NCBI GenBank assembly: GCA_903847315.1 | Contig: CAINDG010000038.1 | Coordinates: 1 to 64,000, forward strand | DNA: 64,000 bases | DNA from: an uncultured Planctomycetota bacterium | GTDB lineage: Bacteria > Planctomycetota > Phycisphaerae > Sedimentisphaerales > UBA12454 | Direction of reading: 5' to 3' | Shown: in pieces, positions 8,583 through 16,050 of the stretch | How positions within the stretch are numbered: the first letter of the stretch is position 1 | Layout of the letters: each line of letters opens with the position of its first letter | Notes under the pieces: model-generated | Told to the model about the DNA's origin: nothing | Seen by the model: the letters and a program-made list of their open reading frames with translations, nothing else | The model's database searches: none | Translations under genes and position numbers: made by a program

Positions 8583-8981
8583 TTAGCCGGCCAGTGTATC
8601 GCCGAGTTTAGCAGCGGCGAAGATTTCTCTTACTTTTTCTGTCGCTTGCTGGCAGACTTTTTCCATCTTCAGACTGAACGGTTCATTGTTTGTCTGCTCT
8701 GCGAGCTGGAGATGACTGAACATCGGGCCATCGACTGCTTCGATGATTTCCAGCAATGTGACATTTTCAGCCGGCCTTGCGAGGAAGAAACCGCCGCGAG
8801 GACCTCTTTTGCTGCGGAGTACATTAGCTCTTACCAGTTGCTGCAGAATTTTCAGCAAATACTCAAGCGGTATATTATATTGCTTGGAGACTCTCGAAGC
8901 GAGAACTGCTCCCTCTTTGTAATACTGGGCAATGTAGCCTACCGCTACAAGGGCATAACCTGTCGACCTACTAATCTTCAT
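8583..8981 (-). CDS. Rrf2 family transcriptional regulator
   Basis: A 132-residue winged-helix regulator. It begins MKISRSTGYALVA with GGAG 8 nt upstream of the ATG at 8981; a TTG five codons earlier is not favoured. The Rrf2 core is clear: SRVSKQYNIPLEYLLKIL (recognition helix), RSKRGPRGGFFLARP (wing) and NVTLLEIIEAVDGP. Iron-sulfur sensing members (IscR, NsrR) carry three cysteines after the wing. Here only one Cys is present in that part (KVCQQA), so a canonical Fe-S cluster is unlikely and the signal is unknown. The mazG-like gene follows. It may control itself and its neighbour, but no operator was identified. Confidence 0.85.
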   Translation of the reverse strand: MKISRSTGYALVAVGYIAQYYKEGAVLASRVSKQYNIPLEYLLKILQQLVRANVLRSKRGPRGGFFLARPAENVTLLEIIEAVDGPMFSHLQLAEQTNNEPFSLKMEKVCQQATEKVREIFAAAKLGDTLAG

Positions 8982-9385
8982 TTTTTCGTTCTCCAATAAT
9001 GAATAATTGTTTTTATGTACTTTTTACTTACGATTTTAAAACTCAATATCGGTTTGAAATGAGTTTAATTGAAAAGCGTTATAAGACCCAAAAAGATATA
9101 TTCAGATATCTTTACTATTGTACTATAGATTGTAATCAAATGTTCAAATATTACAAGAATTTTATATCAAAAAAGTTCCCGATGTTACCAGAAACAGAAC
9201 AGAAAACATCCAAAAAGTCTTCAAATTGTTAAGATGGTATATTTACCAAATCTTATCAGGTATTTCAAGAGATTTTTTAAAATAAATCAAAATTTTAACA
9301 TAAACCCCTCTTTTCTTGACTTTTAACGGTATTTTGCCTATTATTCTTTCATCTAAAATTAAGGAAATTTTTAGGAGCCAGACTT
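8982..9385. other. AT-rich divergent intergenic region
   Basis: About 400 bases between the divergent Rrf2 and STAS genes. It holds the STAS promoter (9316-9344) and presumably the Rrf2 promoter, for which no convincing boxes were found. A 77-codon frame on the plus strand (8999-9232) has no ribosome site or recognisable motif and is not called. No RNA structure stood out. Confidence 0.6.
9316..9344 (+). promoter_or_regulatory. Sigma70-like promoter of the STAS / anti-sigma kinase genes
   Basis: TTGACT (9316-9321), 17-bp spacer, TATTAT (9339-9344). The predicted start is near 9351, followed by AGGAG and the ATG at 9386. Confidence 0.75.
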
Positions 9386-9739
9386 ATGCAAGAAATAAAG
9401 CCTCGTGTCAGTGTTTATTATGCACAGAACGCCGTTGTAGTAACGATTGCGGATGAGAAGATTCTTGAGGATGAAGACATCAAGGCTTTAGAGGACTCTA
9501 TAATGCCTCTAATAGACGGGCCTGTGAATCTCGTAATCGATTTCACCAATGTCCGGTTTCTGTCTAGTGCGGTGCTCGGCCTTTTAATCAGGATAAGCAA
9601 AAAGACAAATGAGCATAAAGGCAAACTGAAACTCTGCGGCATCGGGCCGAGGATTTTTGAGATTTTCAAGATTACCAGACTAAACGAAATTTTCGATATT
9701 TATGACGACCCAAAAAAAGCAATGCTGAGTCTTAAATAA
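9386..9739 (+). CDS. STAS-domain anti-sigma factor antagonist
   Basis: A 117-residue single STAS domain of the SpoIIAA/RsbV type. Such proteins bind a kinase/anti-sigma factor and are switched off by phosphorylation of a conserved serine. The core motif NVRFLSSAVLGLL places the phosphorylatable Ser at residue 61 (S60 is the alternative); the C-terminal LKLCGIGPRIFEIFKITRL is the usual last strand and helix. AGGAG is 9 nt before the ATG. The anti-sigma-type kinase gene starts 27 nt downstream, forming a classic partner-switch pair. No sigma factor gene is nearby, so the controlled target is unknown. Confidence 0.85.
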   Translation: MQEIKPRVSVYYAQNAVVVTIADEKILEDEDIKALEDSIMPLIDGPVNLVIDFTNVRFLSSAVLGLLIRISKKTNEHKGKLKLCGIGPRIFEIFKITRLNEIFDIYDDPKKAMLSLK

Positions 9740-9766
9740 TCGCTTTTATCACCTGGCCGGCAGATT

Positions 9767-10228
9767 ATGCCGGTCATTGTTTATGCCGATAAATATTTAA
9801 TGGCCTTGAAAACTACTACCCACGAAAAAGTTGTTCTAAAGGGGGTAATACCGGGACTGCGGGGCGTTTGCGCCAAGGTTCTAAGCCTTGCCAAATCCCT
9901 CGATTATTCGGACGATGATATTTTCGCTGCGCATCTGGCAATAGAAGAATCTATCGTCAATGCGGTCAAACACGGCAACAGACGCAATATAAATAAAACC
10001 GTAACAATCGAATACGATGTGACACCTGAAAAAATCGATGTCATAGTAACCGACGAAGGACGCGGCTTTAACCCTGAAACCGTCGCAGACCCGCGATGCA
10101 TCGAAAACATTTATAAAACAGGCGGCAGAGGCGTGCTGCTTATGAAGTCCTATATGGATGCCGTTGAATATAACGAAAACGGCAATTCGGTTCATATGGT
10201 TAAATTCAACGGCAGATACACCAGATAA
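9767..10228 (+). CDS. Anti-sigma regulatory factor (RsbW-like HATPase kinase)
   Basis: A GHKL-fold ATPase of the serine-protein kinase/anti-sigma type. The N box is HLAIEESIVNAVKHGN (Asn at residue 65), the G1 box is DEGRGFNP (Asp96) and the G2 box is GGRGVLLMK (residues 119-127). It probably phosphorylates the STAS protein encoded just upstream and in its free form sequesters a sigma factor or other partner. Length (153) suits the family. The start is uncertain: an ATG at 9800 (MALKTTTHEK) would remove 11 atypical residues, and neither start has a strong ribosome site. The secreted amidase gene follows after 71 nt; a functional link is not established. Confidence 0.85.
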   Translation: MPVIVYADKYLMALKTTTHEKVVLKGVIPGLRGVCAKVLSLAKSLDYSDDDIFAAHLAIEESIVNAVKHGNRRNINKTVTIEYDVTPEKIDVIVTDEGRGFNPETVADPRCIENIYKTGGRGVLLMKSYMDAVEYNENGNSVHMVKFNGRYTR

Positions 10229-10299
10229 CACACTTTACTGGTAAAGCCTTCACCTTATTTTGCCGATTTAACATAATACGAAATGTACGGAGTGTAATA

Positions 10300-10989
10300 G
10301 TGTTTAAAAAGATTATAGCGTTTATCGTCGCAGCATACATACCGACAATTGCTGTTCTATTCATCGGCTGTGAGGGGGAGGATTCCTACACGCCTAAAAT
10401 ATCCGGTGTTGTGTCGACACTGCATCACGACAGTTACCGCACCTATAAGCCGCGGGAAGATACCTTCAAAATCGAAGACAACAAGACATCCAAGGCCGTC
10501 TCGACATCCGCGACTTACGGCTGGGTGCCGGTCAGCAGCAGCGAAAAAGGCTGGAAAGCAATCGTAATACATCATTCGGGTACTGACAGCGGCAATGTCG
10601 CTTCAATAGACGATTATCATCGCAGGAACAACGGCTGGGACGGCATAGGGTATGACTTCTTAATCGGCAACGGAAGCGGCTGCGCCAACGGCGAAGTTGA
10701 CGCCACCTTCCGCTGGACAGAGCAGAAAACAGGCGCCCACTGCAAAACAGACGCGTCGAACTGGGCCAACGAAGAGGCAATCGGAATTTGCTTAGTCGGC
10801 AATTTCGACGGTTCGCGGCCGAGCGGCAGCCAGATGGCATCACTTATGAAACTTGTGCGCTTTCTTTCAAAGAGATACGATATACCGGCAAACCGAATCT
10901 ACGGCCATAATACAACCCCCGGCCACATCACAACAACGAGCTGTCCCGGCAGGAATTTCCCGCTGAGCTACGTAAAGTCAAACCTATAA
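10300..10989 (+). CDS. Exported N-acetylmuramoyl-L-alanine amidase (Amidase_2/PGRP fold)
   Basis: A 229-residue peptidoglycan amidase predicted to cut the MurNAc-L-Ala bond. It uses a GTG start with GGAG 7 nt upstream. An export signal is followed by Cys24 in FIGC, a plausible lipoprotein cleavage site though Phe at -3 is not ideal. The catalytic domain covers about residues 85-225: IVIHHSGTDS (zinc His91 or 92), GIGYDFLI, then YGHNTTPGH (His203, His209) and TSCPG (Cys215), the usual zinc His/His/Cys set of the T7-lysozyme-like family. A linker rich in charged residues (30-70) separates anchor and domain. It likely acts in the periplasm on cell-wall turnover. Confidence 0.9.
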   Translation: MFKKIIAFIVAAYIPTIAVLFIGCEGEDSYTPKISGVVSTLHHDSYRTYKPREDTFKIEDNKTSKAVSTSATYGWVPVSSSEKGWKAIVIHHSGTDSGNVASIDDYHRRNNGWDGIGYDFLIGNGSGCANGEVDATFRWTEQKTGAHCKTDASNWANEEAIGICLVGNFDGSRPSGSQMASLMKLVRFLSKRYDIPANRIYGHNTTPGHITTTSCPGRNFPLSYVKSNL

Positions 10990-11031
10990 AGAAAATCAAA
11001 TATCAAAAATAAAAAATCAAAATTGAGGAGT

Positions 11032-11093
11032 TCGGCCACTGGCCGAGACATTGTTTTTATTTTTTGCGAATGTTCCGCCTCGCCTACGGCGAG
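11032..11093. repeat. Two GC-rich hairpins between the amidase and the PIN-like gene
   Basis: TCGGCC/GGCCGA (11032-11046) followed by GACATTG and a T-rich run, and CTCGCC/GGCGAG (11079-11093). The first could act as a terminator for the plus-strand amidase gene. The pair may also be a dispersed palindromic repeat. Confidence 0.4.
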
Positions 11094-11135
11094 TAAACTC
11101 CGGCGGGATTTCCCCAACAGCCCATACAGCCACCA

Positions 11136-12260
11136 TTAATTAGATGAAATTTGTGAAAGTTCACTAATGGCAGTATCAATATCAGAAATAGTTTTGCACC
11201 GAAATACTTCAAAACTTAAATTCTTATTATTAACTAGATTTCTAAGGCTATGTTCAGTTAAGAAATAATCGTAATAAGGAATGGCATCAGTTGCATGGTG
11301 AATATCATAAATATCATTTGGCTTGATTATTCGATTTTTATCCCAACGAAAGGCCGCATGCATTTTAGCAAAAACGTTGAAAGAAGGAAACTCCATCGTT
11401 ATTTTATTAAACCTAAAAGCATTATAAATTAGTTTAAAAAACATTTCTCCAGCATTATCCGAGACAATCTCATCTGGTAATACCTTTCGACCTATTTCTG
11501 ATTCATAAAGATGAACCATCAAACTTTGAAAATTTGGTTTGTATAAATCAAGTATTCCTTCTAATTCTGCCAAAAACATCTGTTTAAAAGAATTATGATC
11601 ATTAATATGCGCAAATTTTCCTTCATTCAACTGTTTAGAAATATCTATGTCAATAAAAGTAGACTTGGAGGACAGTGCCTTGTCATTTATAAAGTCGAGC
11701 ATATCGGTTAATGGAACAACCCACATCTGATCTACAAATGCCTTTTGCATAGCACAATTAAGCTCTGAAGAAAATGCCTCTGACGTTGGTGTAACAAAAC
11801 CCATTATATAAGCAATTTTTGTCCATACCATCTCATCAGGTGCATAAATTGGTTGTTTCAATTTAGAACGCACAAAATGATATAACTCAAAATCTAAACG
11901 TTCGGACAGACTCAGAATTGTAATTCCTTTTGATAATTCATCTATAATTTGAGCGGTAGCTTTTAAAGTTTTAATATCATCTTGTTTAAACATTTCAGTG
12001 AAAATATCATAACTAATTGGACATATAGCATGACCTTGTTTAACAAGACTTTCTATAAGTTTTAGAAGTTTAAGAATATTGTGGTCAACATTTTCTTTTA
12101 TATGGGCGTCTCTTAATAATATCCAAAATTTAAGATCAAGATAAATTTTTTTAGATAAACTGATTTCGTGTGCTAATTCTATGCGCTTTCTTTTTACATA
12201 TGCTTCTACTGATATGTCTGGATTGTTTTTATGGAATTCAAGTGTATTTATATGTTCCAT
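11136..12260 (-). CDS. PIN-like domain protein, AT-rich, possible nuclease
   Basis: A 374-residue protein with base composition and codon use clearly more AT-rich than its neighbours, suggesting acquisition by transfer. Two stretches suggest a PIN-like nuclease fold: YLDLKFWILLRDA (residues 40-52, with Asp42 in the place of the first PIN aspartate) and NDIYDIHHATDAIPYYDYFL (residues 315-334), which matches the last PIN acidic motif (D..H...A...D.F.T). The middle (about 60-310) is helical and unrecognised. PIN proteins are usually magnesium-dependent RNases, found as toxins, in RNA processing or in defence. No antitoxin-like gene adjoins it. The ATG at 12260 was preferred over a TTG five codons earlier; neither has a clear ribosome site. 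Confidence 0.6.
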   Translation of the reverse strand: MEHINTLEFHKNNPDISVEAYVKRKRIELAHEISLSKKIYLDLKFWILLRDAHIKENVDHNILKLLKLIESLVKQGHAICPISYDIFTEMFKQDDIKTLKATAQIIDELSKGITILSLSERLDFELYHFVRSKLKQPIYAPDEMVWTKIAYIMGFVTPTSEAFSSELNCAMQKAFVDQMWVVPLTDMLDFINDKALSSKSTFIDIDISKQLNEGKFAHINDHNSFKQMFLAELEGILDLYKPNFQSLMVHLYESEIGRKVLPDEIVSDNAGEMFFKLIYNAFRFNKITMEFPSFNVFAKMHAAFRWDKNRIIKPNDIYDIHHATDAIPYYDYFLTEHSLRNLVNNKNLSFEVFRCKTISDIDTAISELSQISSN

Positions 12261-12288
12261 TTTTAAACATTTCAATAAACTATTTTCT

Positions 12289-12315
12289 GGACTCCCGTTT
12301 CCACGGGAATGACAA
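12289..12315. repeat. Dispersed palindromic element
   Basis: CTGGACTCCCGTTTCCACGG runs on into GAATGACA and folds as a CCCGT/ACGGG hairpin. It resembles an intergenic palindromic repeat common in many bacterial genomes and sits between the AT-rich PIN-like gene and the amidohydrolase. Confidence 0.5.
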
Positions 12316-12351
12316 ACTCACCTGAAGATGAGGAATTAGAACAGGTATCCC

Positions 12352-13131
12352 TTAATGTGTGATGCCGAGGATTTCGAGAGTGGGACGCTCGATGATTTCA
12401 CGGATTTTTTCGCGCGGCACGGTCGGCAGATTCGTATCGGCAAGCAGTTTGTTAAAGCCCAAAAGAGTTTCAATGCAGCTCTGCGGCTTTTGAACGGGAA
12501 GACCTGAGCCGAAAAATAATTTGCCCAAAACGCCCGCTTCGTGCGCGGCAAGAACGGTATTGTAAACTTCCCATACCTTCTGAGGATGAACGGTCAAGTC
12601 GCCAAAAACGTTTTCGTGTCTGGCAACCATATAGATAGCCTCATTTACAAACGGCAGACCCATAGAGCCGATGATGATTTTGATGTTTTTGAATTTCTGG
12701 GCGATTTCGTCCAAGAGAAACGGCCTGATATATTCGAGAACCGAATCGGGGCCGAAAGGCGGAACAGTATGAAAGAAAAGCGGAAGGTGCAATCTGTCGG
12801 CGACTTCGTAAAACTGCAGGGCTTTGCTGTGAGTTGGATGGAAACCCTCCGAGCCGCAGTAAAGAACGGCGCCGACGAAGCCTGTATCTTTTATGCCTGA
12901 CCAATATCTTACCGAAATGTCATCTATAACCGGATTTACAATGGCAAAACCGAGCATTTTCTTTGGATGACGAGCGACATATTCGCTGACAAGCTGGTTG
13001 GATTGTCTGCTGGGCTGGTCGGGACTTGCCAGTACAAAACAGGCGTCCAGCGGCTCAGCGGCGACAAAATGGTCCTCAGACCTGATTTCATAGCCCGGAA
13101 AACTTAAGTGTGTATGGCAATCTATAATCAT
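12352..13131 (-). CDS. Amidohydrolase-superfamily TIM-barrel protein with altered metal site
   Basis: A 259-residue COG2159-type metal-dependent hydrolase fold. The N-terminal metal motif is present (DCHTH, His6 and His8), as is LPLFFHT. The two later ligand motifs are changed: the usual GHxG reads IIGSMG (His to Ser), and the usual FGSD before Pro reads FGSGLP (Asp to Gly). Related subfamilies lacking the last Asp exist, so it may still be active on an unknown substrate, but standard two-metal chemistry is doubtful. The ATG follows AGGT at close range. It is transcribed alone from the promoter at 13178-13206. No pathway context is evident. Confidence 0.75.
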   Translation of the reverse strand: MIIDCHTHLSFPGYEIRSEDHFVAAEPLDACFVLASPDQPSRQSNQLVSEYVARHPKKMLGFAIVNPVIDDISVRYWSGIKDTGFVGAVLYCGSEGFHPTHSKALQFYEVADRLHLPLFFHTVPPFGPDSVLEYIRPFLLDEIAQKFKNIKIIIGSMGLPFVNEAIYMVARHENVFGDLTVHPQKVWEVYNTVLAAHEAGVLGKLFFGSGLPVQKPQSCIETLLGFNKLLADTNLPTVPREKIREIIERPTLEILGITH

Positions 13132-13177
13132 TTTTTACCTGGAAAAGCCATTGTAAAACAATTATTTAGAATTAGTA

Positions 13178-13206
13178 ATATAATATCGGCGAAACAGGAC
13201 TGTCAA
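13178..13206 (-). promoter_or_regulatory. Sigma70-like promoter of the amidohydrolase gene
   Basis: Minus-strand TTGACA (13201-13206), 17-bp spacer, TTATAT (13178-13183). Overlapping TATTAT or TATATT registers also fit. The predicted leader is about 40 nt. Confidence 0.6.
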
Positions 13207-13267
13207 GAACAATAAACTTGCCTTAAAACAGGGGATAGGGTATAGGGGACAAGGGACAGAAAGATAA

Positions 13268-13286
13268 AGTCGCCGTGCCGGCGACT
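13268..13286 (+). other. Perfect 8-bp hairpin in the leader of the TIGR02757 gene
   Basis: AGTCGCCG, loop TGC, CGGCGACT, ending 15 nt before the ATG at 13302. It could be a leader RNA structure or a small palindromic repeat. No T run follows, so it is not a typical terminator. Confidence 0.5.
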
Positions 13287-13301
13287 GCTAAACAAATATT
13301 T

Positions 13302-14141
13302 ATGTCAAAAACAAATATCAAAAACAAAAAAACACTGAAAAATATTCTCGAAAGACTTTACAGCAGATATAACCATCAAAAATTCATACCGCCTGACCCT
13401 TTGCAGTTCGTTTATCGCTATAAGAACAAAGCGGATATGGAAATCGCAGGTTTCCTATCGGCTTTATTCGCTTACGGGGCAGTGGAGCAAATTGAAAAAT
13501 TCGTAACCGCCCTTTTGGGCAAGATGGGCAGCAGCCCTGCCGGGTTTATCAGGAATTTTTCGGCTAAAGACAAAAAACTTTTTAAATCCCTGAAATACCG
13601 ATTTAATACCGGCGAAGATATAATCAAACTTTTTGAAATCCTGAAAAAAGTACTTATCCGGCACGGCAGTCTGGAAAAACTGTTTCTGGCCGGTTACAAC
13701 GACAGCGACAAAAATATCATACCGGCGGCGGCGAAATTCATACAGGCATTAAACTGCAAAGGCAGCAGAGGCTTGAAATTTCTGCTGTCAGACCCGGCAA
13801 ATGGCGGGACGTGCAAAAGACTGCTGCTTTTTTTACGCTGGATGGTGAGAAAGGACGAAGTTGACGCGGGACTGTGGAAAAAAATCGATAAGACAAAACT
13901 TGTCGTGCCGGTCGATGTGCATATGGGGCGATTGAGCAGGATTTTGGGTCTGTATAAGAGAAAAACGATTAATCTCAAAACGGCTATTGAAATTACCGAA
14001 GGATTCGCGGCAATATGTCCGCAAGACCCTGTTAAATACGACTTTGCGCTATGCAGAATAGGAATACTCGAAAACTGCACAGGCAGAAAAAACAGGCATT
14101 GTCCGGATTGCGAATTGTTCGAACTTTGCGAGAGAAAATAA
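13302..14141 (+). CDS. TIGR02757 (DUF2400) family protein
   Basis: A 279-residue member of a widespread but uncharacterised family. Landmarks are PDPLQFVYRY near the start, EIAGFLSALFAYG, FLRWMVRKDEVDAGLW, VVPVDVHMGRLSRILGL and QDPVKYDFALCRIGI. The C-terminus carries a Cys cluster (ENC, CPDC, LC) like that of HhH-GPD base-excision glycosylases, with which the family shares an overall helical plan. A DNA-repair-like role is only suggested by that resemblance. The ATG at 13302 is preferred to a GTG nine codons upstream, which lies inside a hairpin. Ribosome site weak. It is followed directly by the promoter of the next gene. Confidence 0.8.
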   Translation: MSKTNIKNKKTLKNILERLYSRYNHQKFIPPDPLQFVYRYKNKADMEIAGFLSALFAYGAVEQIEKFVTALLGKMGSSPAGFIRNFSAKDKKLFKSLKYRFNTGEDIIKLFEILKKVLIRHGSLEKLFLAGYNDSDKNIIPAAAKFIQALNCKGSRGLKFLLSDPANGGTCKRLLLFLRWMVRKDEVDAGLWKKIDKTKLVVPVDVHMGRLSRILGLYKRKTINLKTAIEITEGFAAICPQDPVKYDFALCRIGILENCTGRKNRHCPDCELFELCERK

Positions 14142-14170
14142 TTGAAAATTCGCGGGATTCAGGGTAGAAT
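14142..14170 (+). promoter_or_regulatory. Sigma70-like promoter of the exported hypothetical gene
   Basis: TTGAAA (14142-14147), 17-bp spacer, TAGAAT (14165-14170). It starts right after the TIGR02757 stop codon. The predicted start is near 14177. Confidence 0.7.
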
Positions 14171-14208
14171 GCCGGTTTAAGTTAAAACTTATGAAAAAGG
14201 CAATACAA

Positions 14209-14850
14209 ATGAAACAAAGATTATTTTTCGGTATCGCAGCAATAATGCTTTTCACGTCTTTTAACGCGTTTTCGGCTCCGCAGCCAGCAGTTGTGCCGGG
14301 GGAAAATCAGTGGACATTAAATATTGTCTATACCCAGCCGCAGCAGATAACGGTCAAGATGCCCGGCGAGAAACAGGCTCAGCGGTTCTGGTATATCATT
14401 ATAACCGTTACGAATACCGCAGGTACAGATGTGCCTTTTTATCCGAAATGCGAACTTATGACGGACACTTTCCAGATAATCCCGGCTTACCAAAACACAA
14501 AAAATGCCGTTTTTGAGAAAATCAAGAGCCGGCATAAAAAGAAATATCCGTTCCTAGAATCTCTTGAACTTGCAGATAATAAGATATTGCAGGGGCAGGA
14601 TAACACAAAAGATTTTGCGATAATCTGGCCGGACTTCGACCCCAAGGCAAAAAATATTTCTTTGTTTATCGCGGGCCTGAGCAACGAGACGGCGGCAGTT
14701 GAAAATCCGGCGAAAAAAGACCCGAACGGCAACCCGGAAAAAGTTTACCTGAGAAAAACGCTCGAACTGGATTACGCCATCGCCGGCGACGCGAGTTTGC
14801 GAGACAGCACAACAATCGCGTTTAAAGAAAAACGCTGGGTTATGAGATAG
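14209..14850 (+). CDS. Exported hypothetical protein, 213 aa
   Basis: I recognise no named domain. The ATG at 14209 has AAAAAGG 8 nt upstream; an in-frame ATG at 14191 includes that ribosome site in its own codons and is less likely. A signal peptide (MKQRLFFGIAAIMLF) ends near FSAPQ. The mature part is beta-rich: NQWTLNIVYTQPQQITVKMP, RFWYIIITVTNTAGTDVPFY and LELDYAIAGDAS, like an immunoglobulin-type periplasmic domain. No lipobox or membrane anchor. The 3' end overlaps the convergent htpX-like gene by 11 nt. Confidence 0.75.
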   Translation: MKQRLFFGIAAIMLFTSFNAFSAPQPAVVPGENQWTLNIVYTQPQQITVKMPGEKQAQRFWYIIITVTNTAGTDVPFYPKCELMTDTFQIIPAYQNTKNAVFEKIKSRHKKKYPFLESLELADNKILQGQDNTKDFAIIWPDFDPKAKNISLFIAGLSNETAAVENPAKKDPNGNPEKVYLRKTLELDYAIAGDASLRDSTTIAFKEKRWVMR

Positions 14851-16045
14851 GCAAGACCTGTCCGCAACGGGGACATTTGACCTGGGATGCTGTGAAATTG
14901 GGCGGGATTTTCATTTTCAGGCCGCAGGAACAATTCACAAAACTAAATCCGTTTGTTTTAAACATAATATCGCCGATGCTTCGCTGCTGACTTTTGGCGG
15001 TAGCAGAAGTTTGCGGCGATGATGAGCCTCGAACGGAAACGGGCTTTTCGGCTGTGAGAGCGGATGAAGGGATAGGGGCTGTTAATTTTGTCGTTTTCTT
15101 AAATGCATCGGAATAATCTATAAAAGAAGCGCCAGACATACTTCGAAGTATTTTTATACGCTCGGAAATAGGCGGATGGGTGCTTGTCAAATCAGACAGT
15201 TTCATTCCTTCTTTCTGCAGCGGATTAACTATATACATCGGGGCGGTGACTTTGTTGGCGACGGAAAGAGGAACGGTATTTTGCGAGATTTTTTCGAGGG
15301 CACAAGCCAGGCCTTCAGGATAGCGGGTCAGTCTGGCAGAGCCGGCATCGGCAAGATATTCACGTTTTCTTGAAAGAGCGAAATATAAAAGCGTAGCCAT
15401 AATCGGGGCAAGAATAGCGGCCACAATCGCAATCAAAAGCATAATCGCCTGTGCCTGACCTGAACCTTTGCCCCTCGATGAGTACCGCCTGCCCATCGAA
15501 CTGTAAAACATTCCGCGAAGAAAAACTTCCGCAATCAAAGTTATCGCGCCGAGCATAACGCCCGCAACGGTTACAAATAAAATATCGCGATGTAGAATAT
15601 GGCTCATCTCGTGGCCGATAACACCTTGTAATTCGTCCCTATTGAGCCTGCCGAGCAGGCCTGCGGTAACGGCAATTGATGCACTTTGCGGACTTCTGCC
15701 TGTGGCAAAGGCGTTTGGCGCAGGGTCGTTAATTACATAAACTTTCGGAACAGGTAATTGAGCCGCGATTGCCATTTCCTCGACAACATTAAAAAGCTGC
15801 GGGTGCATATCCTTTGTTACCGGCACTGCTTTGCTGGAGGCAAGTAAAATCGCATCGCCGCCGGTGAAACTGACCATCGCAAGAATCATCCAGACAATTA
15901 ACGCGATGACCAGACCGAAAACGCCGGCCATCGGGTCGGGCGAAGCGGCCATTCCTATTACCCAGCCTAAAGTTCCAAGTACTACTGCCATTAAGACAAG
16001 CAGCAATATCGAATTTCGCTTATTTGCCCGTATTTGTTCCCACAT
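14840..16045 (-). CDS. htpX: HtpX-like M48 membrane zinc metalloprotease with C-terminal zinc ribbon
   Basis: A 401-residue integral membrane protease for quality control of membrane proteins. Two N-terminal membrane helices (residues about 14-34 and 42-60) precede the active site GHEMSHILHRD (HExxH at 145-149). Two more membrane segments follow, and the third zinc ligand lies in REYLADAGSARL. Beyond the usual HtpX length of about 290 residues there is a linker and a C-terminal ribbon with CSCG and CPRCG, which would bind another zinc and is unusual for HtpX. It starts 5 nt after lemA, a pairing common in bacteria, and ends overlapping the convergent exported gene. Confidence 0.9.
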   Translation of the reverse strand: MWEQIRANKRNSILLLVLMAVVLGTLGWVIGMAASPDPMAGVFGLVIALIVWMILAMVSFTGGDAILLASSKAVPVTKDMHPQLFNVVEEMAIAAQLPVPKVYVINDPAPNAFATGRSPQSASIAVTAGLLGRLNRDELQGVIGHEMSHILHRDILFVTVAGVMLGAITLIAEVFLRGMFYSSMGRRYSSRGKGSGQAQAIMLLIAIVAAILAPIMATLLYFALSRKREYLADAGSARLTRYPEGLACALEKISQNTVPLSVANKVTAPMYIVNPLQKEGMKLSDLTSTHPPISERIKILRSMSGASFIDYSDAFKKTTKLTAPIPSSALTAEKPVSVRGSSSPQTSATAKSQQRSIGDIMFKTNGFSFVNCSCGLKMKIPPNFTASQVKCPRCGQVLPIS

Positions 16046-16050
16046 AGTAA

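Noticed and set aside
8999-9232. 77-codon plus-strand frame in the Rrf2-STAS gap
   Set aside because: It lacks a ribosome site and recognisable motif, its composition is that of AT-rich spacer, and it overlaps where the divergent Rrf2 promoter must be.
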